A DNA stretch of 64,000 bases, taken from assembly GCF_964204645.1 (NCBI RefSeq), contig NC_134025.1:6267001-6331000 (forward strand), written 5' to 3'. Of this stretch, positions 44,052-52,796 are shown in pieces. A model generated the notes under the pieces. It was not told where the DNA came from. It saw only the letters and a program-made list of their open reading frames with translations, and did no database searches. The number at the start of each line of letters is the position of its first letter. Position 1 is the stretch's first letter. The translations under genes were made by a program, and so were the position numbers. Origin of the DNA: Tubulanus polymorphus (lineage: Eukaryota; Nemertea; Palaeonemertea; Tubulaniformes; Tubulanidae).

Positions 44052-47000
44052 ATATAATATACTATCATATGATTTGATATGTACATGTATGCATATTCTT
44101 TTGAAAATTTCATCTTTGCTTCGAATGTTTGCTATCCCACGTTTATCAAAGTATGTCTGCCAATATATCTTAATATCACAAGTTAAGTTTTTTCTATGAA
44201 TACAACTCTAATTTCTTTGTAAATGCAATTTATATATTTTAGGATGATTCAGTTAGGGTAAGGTTTTATCATGTTTTGTCTTCCTCTTTCCAACCATAGG
44301 ATTGGATTAAATATGATGGCTTCATGTACATACATGTACATTTATCTTCACAAGCACATTAGAACACCGTGCCCAAGGTTTTGTGGATTGACTTTTGACT
44401 TAAGACTTTGATGAAAATTGGGAATGAATTATCTACAATTCAAATATCCAATAAAGATCTTGAGGTTTTTCTAATGAAGTCAGTAGCCACAGCTTCTTGT
44501 AAACTTTGGTCCCGGTTGTGGAATTTGTTTATCTAGACTTCATGTTTAATTCAACTTATAATTGGCGATGAGATATCTATCAGTCTATTCGAGTTCATGT
44601 AAATGAAGTTACTTATTTATATGTTGTTATGTTTTCATATGAGCTGTGAAAATTTTTCTTGAAATTGTATTCTCTTTGAACATCTGGATTTTTTCAATGG
44701 GTTACCTGTAGGCTTAGAACTCAGGAATTTTTTCTAAGTGGATGAATTAGAAAAATGCTCAAAAAGATGCTTCTAATGAAATTTTACTATGCATGGATGT
44801 TATGGATCTAGTCAAGTGTTCAGTCATGTTTTCCATCTAAATTCCCTCTAATATTTTTCTGTGTGCCGTTAACCTTTGATTCAATTTTGTACATCATCAT
44901 TCAATCAAGGCTACTTTGGAACCTATAAGGATATAATTGATTATACCTTTAACTTTCTCAGCAATAGCTGATCAAAGTCTTCTATCTTTATCTTCTCAAT
45001 TTGCCTTGAAAATGCATCTATTCAACCTTGTTGTCATTTGGTAATGCAGTTTTAGTAATGTTCAGGTGGCAGTGTAAGCATTATCTGAGTAGCAAAAGTG
45101 GCCTACAGATTTTGAGACTGGAATAAGTGAATCTTGCATATCATTATTCTGAAATGTCGTCATAATAGAGTCAAGGCTCCTTCACAGCTACATCTTTCTA
45201 CATAACCATTTTTCATGTTATTTCTCAAAATTCATGAGGTCCAAAATATTGGTATTATAATGAGCATTTACTGCTAAATGATTAGGTGGGTCTAGCAAAG
45301 AGAAAAAATCTCAGATTATGAGATATATGTTTTTGGGTGATATGGGTTTTTATGAGGCGGGTCAGGGAAATTGTAGCATGGATAAACTGACTGCATGTAT
45401 CCATTTTTCTTGCATGTCCAGGTATTTGAGGTGATATATCTTACATTTTTCGGCATCTTGTTCGTCGTTGTCTTTGTTGTGTTCATACATCCCTGTTTTA
45501 GATCATGCCAAACAGTTAACTATCCCCCTTAGAGCATACTTTGAATATGTAAACATATAGCAGTTACTGTGACATTCACATATACATCACACATTTATTA
45601 AGACACATTTTCTGATAATTTGAAGCTCTCATATCATAATGCATGTACGGTATAGCTAATTGAGTTACATGTTAGACGTACATGACGTTTTTTCCAATCT
45701 AATGCCTATAAGTGTTAGTTTATATCAATGTTCTTCTGCTGATAAGCTTTCTTTTCTTCATAGCTATATGTAGTCGATACATCGCTTCTCAACCATCATC
45801 TTTTCATGTGTTGCTTTTTGATAGAAGTACACATTAATAATACAAACAATGCCTATTCCCTATCTTCTTGTGTAGAAAATCCACTGTTTGGCATGGCTTA
45901 TTATATGTTTTGTAACAAACTCACAAAGATTGGATGCAGATTGATTCAGTTTAGCTCTTCTAGTATTGAATCTGTAAAGCGGTGTAGTGCTCTCAAAGCT
46001 GCATAAAATCATGATTTTGATGCTTTAGAAAATGTATGTATGTATGTACATATGTTTACTCTTGTTTTCAGAGAATCCTGTTTTCGATTGGTGGATCATT
46101 CCTATATTATGCTAACCATTTTAAGTTGTACAGTTCATTTTGTGCTAGTCATTCCAAAGCTCAGAAGGTGCTCAATCCAGGTCAGTTTTTCTCAAAATGT
46201 ATCATTTACGCCTGGAAAGTGACAAACTAATGTTAACACGTAGTATTTTCATTTATACAGAAACAAATGCATTGTTGAGGGACTTTTTGCGGGCGAGAAA
46301 TCCAAAACAACAGCATTCAGCGACTTTAGAATCCTACCTCATCAAACCAATTCAAAGAATTCTTAAATATCCACTTCTGCTTCAGCAGTTAAAACATTTG
46401 ACTAGTCCTGAATCAGATGAGTTTTATCACTTATCGGGTAAGTAATGTAATTGCAGTTTGTTTTATCAAATTATTGTCCTATTCCTGAAGCATAATTTGT
46501 AGTACCAGTTTTCTGTATTTTGCAGAGGCTTTACGAGGTATGGAAACTGTAGCCGAACATATCAATGAAATGCAGAAGATTTATGATGAATATGGTGCTG
46601 TGTTTCATGAACTGATGAAACTTTACAAAGAAGCACATCCCAACAGAGTTGTAAGTTTGTTTTCGGAACTCTTCAGTAGAAATTTTGTTCATGTCCTTTT
46701 TTTGTTTTATTTCGTTTTTACTATCACTACATCCCCACATTGCCTACATCTGTCATCCATTAATGTATATCTCACCTCCTTCCCACACCTTCAATAAACC
46801 TGTATGTATAGTACACATGGTATCCCAGGACTGAAGTAAGAAGAAGTAGTTGAAGGTACATTTTATGTGTTGTATATATGAAGTTGTTGGCTCATTTTCC
46901 AGCAGAGCATTGCCGCATACAATGTCACTGATGAAGATATTGGATATGTTGATGTATGTAGCCTATACCCCTTCTGTATTCTTTAAAACCATTGTAACAC

Positions 47001-48821
47001 TCTTCCATTCACTCATTATAGGGGCAGATCCAGGAATTATCTAAAACTAACACCTGTTGTCTCTCTAAGGTGAATTCTTCTTTCGGAATGCTTTCTTTTC
47101 AATTTTTCTTCTGGCTTTCAATGTATTTTCATAAATCTTTGGTCTTACGATTCTGAGTGTCTTTCATGAAGTTTGATAATAACTTAACATTACATTGAAA
47201 GTGCTGGCCTATCCTCTATAGCTTACGTCTGGATCTGCCCATGCAGTTGTTGAAAGCACTAATTAGAGACAATCCAGAGGAATTCAAATTTCAAGCATTA
47301 TCCATTACTAGAGTAACATATCACCTGCATGTTTGAAGGTGGTGGATCAATCACACGTATCATTACAACCAGGCACTTCATCTTAGTTCTAACATTCACC
47401 GAGCACATAAATTAACAGTACATGTACATTATTGTGATTTTCTTTTGTGTAAAATCTATTTGTTCACATTTAAACTACCTGATAACACAGAGAAGATTTC
47501 TGAGCTGCATCTCTTCACTCTGTTTTCAGCCAATTGACTTGAATATTGGTGAGCTCCAGATGTATGGTATAGTTGAATGGCTGAACGTTTCTAAAGATCT
47601 TGGCAAAATTAAGAAAGGCCAAGACCTTGTTACCTCCTGTTTCGTTTTCAAGACAGGTGTTGTTCTCTTGTGCAAAGAACGTATAAAACAAAAGAAGAAG
47701 TCAAAGGTAAGCAGTGGTTTTCGTACAAGCAAATCAATCTCATAAAATTGTCAAATGTTGAGAAATTGTAATGCTAACCATACATTTTTACAATCTAGCA
47801 ATCTGTGAGTTCCAGTAAAGTACCGACTCCTGAAATAATGGAATTTGTCCGATTTCAAACTCTCATTCCCGTACAAGAAGTGCAAGTTCGCAGTAGTACA
47901 CATGATGTAGGGAATGTCTATTGGTGGGAACTTATACATTTGAGATCTGGTGTTGAAGGAAGACCTGAGAAAGTATACCAGTTGGCAAACAGGTAGGAAA
48001 TTTGAATGTAATGATTTGTGTTAGAGATCACTTCTTTATTTGATTTTCTCGGTGATATGGTGGTGGTTTTTCATTTTAGTACCCCAGAAGCAAAGAATGA
48101 CTTCATGAGAACAATACGACAGATCATCAGAGAAAGTGTGCGAAAAATGACTATTCCTCCAAATCGGCCATCGTTGAAGATGGGTTACATGACATTGGAG
48201 GGAAAACGGTGCGAACATCATCAAAATCGTGGCAATACTAACTCAAATAAAAATCCACGTGCCGTAGCTAAACAACGGACTAGCAGCATGGAACGACATT
48301 CCATGGGTTTTGATGAAGCTTTCGATCTGAGTAGTTTTGATGTTGATTTTCGATCTCGTAGTAAAACGGTTAGCAATTTGATAAATATGGATCCGGGAGT
48401 TGATTTAAAGGATACGGTGTCAGAGGATCCGAGTGACATCACTGCATCAACTCTGTCTGCAATTAGCACTACTTCATCAACATCATTTGTAAGTAACACT
48501 ACGGATCGTGGGAGCGCCGCTAAGCTTCTTTTTGCTAGCAACAACCCTTTGACGTACTCTTCTCATAGTTCTATAAGCGCTGGTACTGATTCATTAAGCT
48601 CGCCGATCTGGAAACCGCGCCAACAACCTGTTGGACGGTTAGGATCTGGAAAAGGTGGAGGACACTTAGCTCCCTCTTCAGGAATACAGGAGAAGCATCC
48701 AGAATTGTATTCTTCACCTTATGGAGACTATACGGGTGTGATCATAAATGACCATGAGAATTTTATAACGCCAGCTGCAAGTACTGCGTTTCTAGATAAA
48801 ACTGATGATACTGAATGCTAG
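16193..48821 (+). CDS. sif: Still life/TIAM-family Rac guanine-nucleotide exchange factor (25 coding exons)
   Basis: Predicted activator of Rac-type GTPases at membranes and the actin cortex. Coding exons: 16193-16284, 20183-20364, 31122-31243, 32430-32501, 34183-35470, 36311-36411, 37165-37268, 40058-40227, 40315-40412, 40514-40657, 40977-41159, 41286-41512, 41630-41729, 41807-41968, 42052-42232, 42322-42585, 43151-43236, 43317-43445, 43525-43719, 46072-46180, 46261-46437, 46526-46650, 47530-47706, 47799-47992, 48080-48821. All phases agree; the sum is 1807 codons plus TAG. Domain order by residue: WH1 about 30-132, Ser/Pro linker 157-650, PH 652-765, coiled-coil extension to 890, RBD 935-1030, PDZ 1035-1110, DH 1210-1437, PH 1440-1590, tail. 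The N-terminus MGNKLC suggests myristoylation plus palmitoylation. Domain order and many motifs match Drosophila Still life as I recall it; the WH1 domain separates it from vertebrate TIAM1/2. Exon borders are inferred from sequence only. Confidence 0.93.
16979..17229. mobile_element. MITE-like element, family 'GATCAC', copy B (inverted)
   Basis: The ends read AAGCCGCGATCA and GTGATCACGGCTT. It is the reverse-orientation counterpart of copy A at 6317-6627, sharing the CAAATTTGGC motifs and the CTAATTAGAGAGTG block, but about 60 bp shorter. It lies in intron 1 of the GEF gene. Confidence 0.75.
22270..22400 (+). promoter_or_regulatory. sif: Candidate alternative promoter / 5' UTR of the GEF gene
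   Basis: Just before the large in-frame exon at 22401 the base composition shifts from AT-rich intron to CpG-rich sequence. It contains a CRE-like GGACGTCAG (about 22272-22280) and several CG-rich stretches. No splice acceptor in phase is evident before the ATG, so this exon is more likely a transcript start than an internal exon. No TATA box is clear. Confidence 0.4.
22401..24006 (+). CDS. sif: Alternative first coding exon of the GEF gene: 535-aa Ser/Pro-rich N-terminus
   Basis: One open frame starts at ATG 22401 ([16 protein letters not shown]: Gly2 and Ser6 fit N-myristoylation, followed by basic residues). It codes 535 residues and one extra base before a donor, AAAAAGG|GTGAGA, at 24007. 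This phase-1 end fits the phase-1 start of WH1 exon 3 (31122), as exon 2 also does, so the exon can replace exons 1-2. The joined product would be 2251 aa. The sequence is disordered-type and rich in Ser, Pro and Arg. From about residue 368 to 490 it repeats SP-centred units such as [16 protein letters not shown]. If the donor is not used, the frame runs to a stop at 24213-24215. I recognise no named domain; a separate gene spliced to unseen exons is possible but less likely. Confidence 0.65.
24295..24484 (+). promoter_or_regulatory. Possible further transcript start with YY1-like motif and donor
   Basis: AAGATGGCGG at 24295-24304 resembles the YY1/initiator motif common at animal transcription starts. 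About 180 nt downstream the sequence ATGGAG|GTAAGA places a good donor in phase 0, which would fit exon 4 (32430, phase 0). A short isoform without WH1 could begin here. This rests on motifs only. Confidence 0.2.
24805..24950 (+). mobile_element. tRNA-derived SINE fragment
   Basis: An A-box-like TAGTTCTGTTGG (24805-24816) and a B-box-like GGGTTTGATCCCC (24857-24869) stand about 41 bp apart, as in tRNA promoters. The cloverleaf arms do not pair well and the acceptor stem is missing, so this is a SINE head and not a working tRNA gene. The right end is uncertain. Confidence 0.55.
29012..29030. repeat. Short AT microsatellite
   Basis: An uninterrupted run of TA dinucleotides followed by imperfect ACATACATATATG repeats. 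It lies in intron 2 of the GEF gene. Confidence 0.8.
29108..29156. repeat. CT microsatellite
   Basis: About 45 bp of nearly pure CT dinucleotides with a few CC interruptions, in intron 2 of the GEF gene. Confidence 0.9.
32430..37268 (+). CDS. sif: GEF exons 4-7: basic segment and long Ser/Pro-rich linker
   Basis: Exons 32430-32501, 34183-35470, 36311-36411 and 37165-37268 code about 520 residues between WH1 and the first PH domain. Exon 4 holds [15 protein letters not shown], similar to the basic segment after WH1 in Still life. Exon 5 (429 codons) is Ser/Pro/Asn-rich and disordered-type, with SP clusters (for example [19 protein letters not shown]) and [14 protein letters not shown]. Exon 7 is acidic ([13 protein letters not shown]) and ends IRKAG, the lead-in to the PH domain. 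The SP sites suggest proline-directed phosphorylation, an inference. The first in-frame ATGs of this block are internal. Confidence 0.85.
32578..32778. mobile_element. MITE-like inverted-repeat element (about 200 bp)
   Basis: The left end GGGGTTAAATCCT and right end AGGATTTAACCC are reverse complements. The inside is AT-rich without a frame. It begins about 75 bp after exon 4 of the GEF gene. Confidence 0.5.
38123..39892. mobile_element. Foldback element with about 580-bp terminal inverted repeats
   Basis: The left arm (about 38123-38702) and right arm (about 39310-39892) are near-identical reverse complements. Both start AATAAACCATTTTACAG and run through TCATCTGTCCATGGATGG to TTTTAATATTACGTCATT. 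Between them lies a unique spacer of about 600 bp without a recognisable transposase. Only a few mismatches are visible, which points to a fairly recent insertion. It sits in the intron between GEF exons 7 and 8. The short open frames in the right arm are by-products. Confidence 0.9.
40058..41512 (+). CDS. sif: GEF exons 8-12: N-terminal PH domain and coiled-coil extension (PHnCCEx)
   Basis: Exons 40058-40227, 40315-40412, 40514-40657, 40977-41159 and 41286-41512. PH motifs: [47 protein letters not shown] and [14 protein letters not shown]. The coiled-coil and extension follow: [51 protein letters not shown]. Exon 12 gives [20 protein letters not shown], close to the Still life segment at the same place. 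In TIAM1 this module gives membrane targeting and scaffold binding. The introns here are short, unlike those at the 5' end. Confidence 0.95.
41630..42232 (+). CDS. sif: GEF exons 13-15: Ras-binding domain and first half of PDZ
   Basis: Exons 41630-41729, 41807-41968 and 42052-42232. The RBD is seen as [34 protein letters not shown] and YIPDRS. It passes into the PDZ through [19 protein letters not shown], where FGFQI is the carboxylate-binding loop, and on to [18 protein letters not shown]. The RBD of TIAM-type GEFs binds active Ras; the PDZ binds C-terminal peptides of membrane proteins. Confidence 0.93.
42322..43236 (+). CDS. sif: GEF exons 16-17: second half of PDZ and PDZ-DH linker
   Basis: Exon 42322-42585 completes the PDZ with [15 protein letters not shown] and [19 protein letters not shown] linker with [10 protein letters not shown] and [11 protein letters not shown] follows; both motifs also follow the PDZ of Drosophila Still life as I recall it, so this linker is more than filler. 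Exon 43151-43236 is Ser/Thr/Gln-rich ([18 protein letters not shown]). Confidence 0.9.
43317..46650 (+). CDS. sif: GEF exons 18-22: catalytic DH domain
   Basis: Exons 43317-43445, 43525-43719, 46072-46180, 46261-46437 and 46526-46650. The DH conserved regions are intact: CR1 [17 protein letters not shown] with the catalytic Glu, then the helix [15 protein letters not shown]. Next come [20 protein letters not shown] and CR3 [18 protein letters not shown], and the last helix [13 protein letters not shown]. Nothing needed for exchange activity is missing. The 2.35-kb intron between exons 19 and 20 contains an AT microsatellite. Confidence 0.96.
43961..44048. repeat. Long AT microsatellite
   Basis: About 88 bp of nearly pure AT dinucleotides, likely variable in length, in the intron that splits the DH domain. 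AT repeats of this length can extrude cruciforms and often collapse in assemblies. Confidence 0.95.
46903..46953 (+). other. sif: Candidate cassette exon in the DH-PH linker (17 codons)
   Basis: A strong acceptor (TCATTTTCCAG, ending 46902) and donor (GAT|GTATGT at 46954) frame 51 nt with no stop in phase 0. It would code [17 protein letters not shown]. Both flanking GEF exons also join in phase 0, so inclusion keeps the frame. The constitutive junction matches Still life without it, so it would be optional at most. Confidence 0.25.
47021..47241. mobile_element. MITE-like element with GGGCAGATCCAG ends
   Basis: The left end GGGGCAGATCCAGG and right end CTGGATCTGCCC are reverse complements about 220 bp apart. 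There is no coding capacity inside. It lies in the intron that separates the DH and second PH domains. Confidence 0.65.
47530..47992 (+). CDS. sif: GEF exons 23-24: C-terminal PH domain
   Basis: Exons 47530-47706 and 47799-47992. They carry [62 protein letters not shown] and [10 protein letters not shown], the PH domain coupled to the DH domain. The last strand and helix continue in exon 25 ([20 protein letters not shown]). It closely matches Still life at the same place. Confidence 0.94.
48080..48821 (+). CDS. sif: GEF exon 25: end of PH domain and Ser-rich C-terminal tail
   Basis: Starts in phase 2 after acceptor TTTTAG (ending 48079) and ends at TAG 48819-48821. After the PH C-terminal helix comes a low-complexity tail of about 215 residues. 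It contains [20 protein letters not shown], a basic [10 protein letters not shown], a Ser/Thr run (ISTTSSTSF) and a Gly-rich segment. Such tails vary between species; I see no known domain. Confidence 0.9.
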
Positions 48822-51800
48822 ATGATATTTCTGATTAGTGATTATGTTTTTGACGAAAAAAACTTTGGTTCTGATATTGACATAAGTACAGGTACTTAAA
48901 ATATCAGAGTTCAAGAATGCATGAGAATGCGTACTTCTTGTTCGCCTGTTCATTGCTCTTTCTCATCACCATTTGGTTTTAGTATCTGCTTCATTCTATC
49001 ATAGATAGAGTCTGGTATTCATTTGATAGACGATCATCTTATCAATGTTTTTTATGGCATAATTTTATGATTCTTCACACATACCACTTGCATATTGTTC
49101 CATTGTATATAGAAAATTATTCCCACTGTACAAAATGTATGTATGAATGTATGTATGTTTAATTGTATGTAATAATTGTATATGATTCAGTTGTTATGGT
49201 GAGTGGATCAAAACGGGTTCCCGTAGATTTTGTTGTCCGGCCATCATCTAGTCATAAATTAACACATGTAATCAGGTAGGTCTCTTCCACCTTCCTGAAA
49301 ATCTTGAATGAGAAATGACTCATTGGTAGGGCAGGATGAAACATTGCCTCTAAGTAGGGTTAAGAATCTCGATTTGAATACCTTTTTATATACCAGTACT
49401 GCAAAGCTTGGAGTAACTTTCCCATTTCCAAGCGAATAAATTTTCTTATACATCTTCTATATGCATTTTAGTAATAATCACATGTAAACGATGTCTCTTA
49501 TATAGATCATATAGCCAGAACTCTGAATGGTCAGTTTCCAAAATAAAATCTCGTGAATCATTAAAACCAACTTGTGTAAACATTTTGGAATTGTGACAGA
49601 AAATTGCTCTTAAAAATGTTGGATGATGCCTGGGGAATATCGCAATTCAGAATTGCCAAATCTATTTCATTCTTCTTGGTGCTAGTAATCAACAGCTAGC
49701 ATGTAAAAAAAAAATCTGTCATCAATGTGTTGACTTTTCCATTTACATAACTCACGGAGATACACAGTATCTACTTTGGTTGGAGTAAAATGATCTTGGT
49801 CTTGATCTTCCGGTGTATGTATCACTACCACTTACATCATGCACTTATTCTAATTTCTTCCTTCAATTGATATTGTCATATTGTACATGTTTGAGTCATC
49901 TTCTGTGTAGTTAACAATTGTTTTGTACACATTTTGTACAGTATAAAGAACTATTGTGATAATGATAATAATAAGTAGAGAACAACATCAATAAATACAT
50001 TGTATGATGATAATATCAAGCAGATAATTGCATTTAGATAACAACAGAACATTGTATCTTGGATTTATTGCATATGTAGATGTACATGTTCACACCACTA
50101 GTTATTCTATCATTCTTTTTTTCAATCTTTAAAATGAAAAACCCAATCTAATTTCAAATGATAATTGAACTGTAAGGGACCAGTTACTGCGGGTCCATCC
50201 ATTTGTTATGCCCTTGTTACTAAAAGAATAATTTGTTCCTGCATAGTGTTTGTATAAGGAATGTGTATGGAGATGGAACAAATATAGAAATTCAAGGAAA
50301 TTGTGCTCCTGTAATAAATGGATGACTTAACATTATTATTGTACAACCTGAGAACAAACAACCTTGAACTAGGATGAATTTCAATGAATTTATTATGCCT
50401 TGTTTGGTTTTGAGAAACTTTTTAATTAGTTCTTCAGATTTTCGATTGAATCTTGCACAAAAAATTTAAGACTTGACTGTTATGAGTTATATGAATCTCT
50501 GATATAGTAGTTGTGATGATTGAAGTTAGTTAAATTGTTTCTTTGTTCAAACTTATTTTCTTTGCTGAGAATGTTAATTTATTTCCATTGTTGTTGTTGT
50601 TATTGTTGCTTTTGTTTTTATATCCTCGTGTATATTTTTGTAGACTATCAGTACGGTATGATATACATTGTAAATTGCCAAGATGAAGTAATAAAATATG
50701 GTGCAAATTATGACCTGTTATGATGAATTGGTATTCTTGTGCGTCTGATTCAGAGGCAAGTTGTTTGGGTCTCACTGATCTTTAATGAGACCTAAAAGGG
50801 TAAGAAACCAAAGGACCCCAAAAATCACAAGCGCATAAAATGGTAAAGATCATAAAATGGTTAATTTGATCGGAGAATAGAAAACAGACCCCATGATTCA
50901 CCTTAAGAGTACTGGGTTGCTGCAGGAAATTCCAATCGATAATACGAGATTCCTGGTCCCAGCATCTCCATTCCAATAGACGTGGAGCTAGTATTCAGTG
51001 CCAAAATCAACATCCAAACATCCTTCTTAAAGGAATGTGAGCAAGATAACAAGCAGATATTCTCTCATAGTTTGTATTTTTGTAAAGATCATTTAGGTAT
51101 AAACATTACAATAACGGGCAACAATTTACATCTAAAATTAAATGAAATTCAACAATATATTTTTTAGCTTCATTTACAAGCAAACTTGATTCAAACAATA
51201 AAGAGGTGAGATAAGTGGTTGCAAGTTGAACCCCCAGCAATATCATTATTACAAAGCATTATGTCATACATGTATTATATTTTAGACAACACTGGTTTAA
51301 GGTAACAGAATTCTGGAAAAAACTAAAGACTTCTCTTAGCTGAAAGTTGTTTTTTGATAACCGGTATTATGCAATAGGCAAGCGGTAAGAGTAAAGAATA
51401 AACATTTAATGTCTAATGACACTGTTCATAATGATAAAGACAGCTGTGTTATCACAGAAAAATGTGCTGACTTTGATGTTAATACAAAAATCATATGATT
51501 TTTTATATTAAAGACATTGAAGATTAGCAAAAAGTCTATCAGACATTTGGACAAAAAGAATTGCAATGCTACATGTGCGCAATGCTGATTTCAAATAATC
51601 AAATGAAATAAAAATAAAGTTTTTACTCTCTTTTTTCATACATGCACACGAACACACACATAAAGGATTGACTATGAATAGGCAATTATTTACAAGGTTA
51701 TTCACATCCATCATGGACTCTTAATCCATGCATCGATCAACTGTTTTGTTGAACAAATTCAATATGAACATTTCGTATATAATCATAATCTTTATGTTTA

Positions 51801-52101
51801 CACACTTAACTTCATCTTCTTAGAAAAAAATATGAATCAATAAACAAATTCAAACATACATGAAGTTTGACCTCTATATAAGCTTTCATCAAAAATTGCA
51901 ATTCCATGGATATCAATGAGACCTCAATAAACACTTGTTCTTTAATCGATAATTTTTAAAGGCACGAAAACTTAATATCTAATATCTTTACAGGTCCTGT
52001 GTACGCATTCACTCAACTACACAAATTCCCAAAATATTTGTATCTGATATTAATAGACTGTCATCAATCAAATACACGATTTTTATCCACATGACTAGAA
52101 G
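48822..52101. other. Convergent 3' regions of the GEF and WDTC1 genes
   Basis: No coding exon is seen. AATAAA signals on the plus strand that could end the GEF transcript lie at 49990-49995, 50313-50318 and 50690-50695. WDTC1 runs toward this region from the other side (stop at 52102), so the two 3' UTRs face each other and may overlap. Reverse-strand AATAAA motifs are not obvious close to 52102. Short open frames here are random. Confidence 0.6.
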
Positions 52102-52796
52102 CTAACTAGGTCGACACGGAGGACCCTCTGATCGGGAATCCTCATCATCGTCATCCATTATACCGGTAATTCGATATCCCATATTCATCAACATCACCTC
52201 TAACGGATCTGCATTCATACGACGCTGATTCGCCGATGCTGCATCATCAGAATTATCAATAGCGCGCTCTTCTACATGCCCATCCTGCAAAATAAAAACG
52301 AATTGATCATTTATCAAGTTTCAAACCAGATATAGATCTAAATTGACATTTATAAATTCTACCTCTTGTCTAGGACTCCACAATCTGACAACGGGATCAA
52401 TACCACTAGTGGCTAGGAGACAGTTCGACTGGTGAGGTTGAAGACAATTAACAATAGAGTCGTCACCTCGTAATACTCTAACGATATTAGTAGTTTGTTT
52501 CTCCCAAATAAAGAATGAGCCATCGTCTGAACCAGCTACAATATACTGCCCTTTACTGAAATTGAAACATATCGGCATATATTCTTATCATTTCAAGCAT
52601 TAGCCACTTCAAAATCACTAGAGTCATTAGACTCACCTTCCGAAGAAATTGGCTTCTTTAATATCAGTGGTAGTGTTACAATGTCCGCAGAATCTCTGCT
52701 CATAGTCGAATGCCTTGGATCTCCAGACTTTCTCTTGTTCCGATGTTTTCCACGCTTGAGAATACGCAGATGCATCACCCCTCGAATTGGTGTCAT
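52102..52796 (-). CDS. WDTC1: WDTC1 exons 12-14: C-terminal WD repeat and conserved tail
   Basis: Exon 52796-52637 reads, in the correct frame, AFDYEQRFCGHCNTTTDIKE, a conserved segment with a CxxC pair. Exon 52555-52363 gives YIVAGSDDGSFFIWEKQTTN and LATSGIDPVVRLWSP. Exon 52284-52102 ends with NQRRMNADPLEVMLMNMGYR, an acidic run (DDDDED) and CRPS before the stop. An overlapping open frame over exon 12 is out of frame and not real. Confidence 0.93.

Noticed and set aside
52593-52796. 67-aa frame MTPIRGVMHL... over WDTC1 exon 12
   Set aside because: It is out of frame; the phase-consistent reading gives the conserved FCGHCNTTTDIKEANFFG segment.
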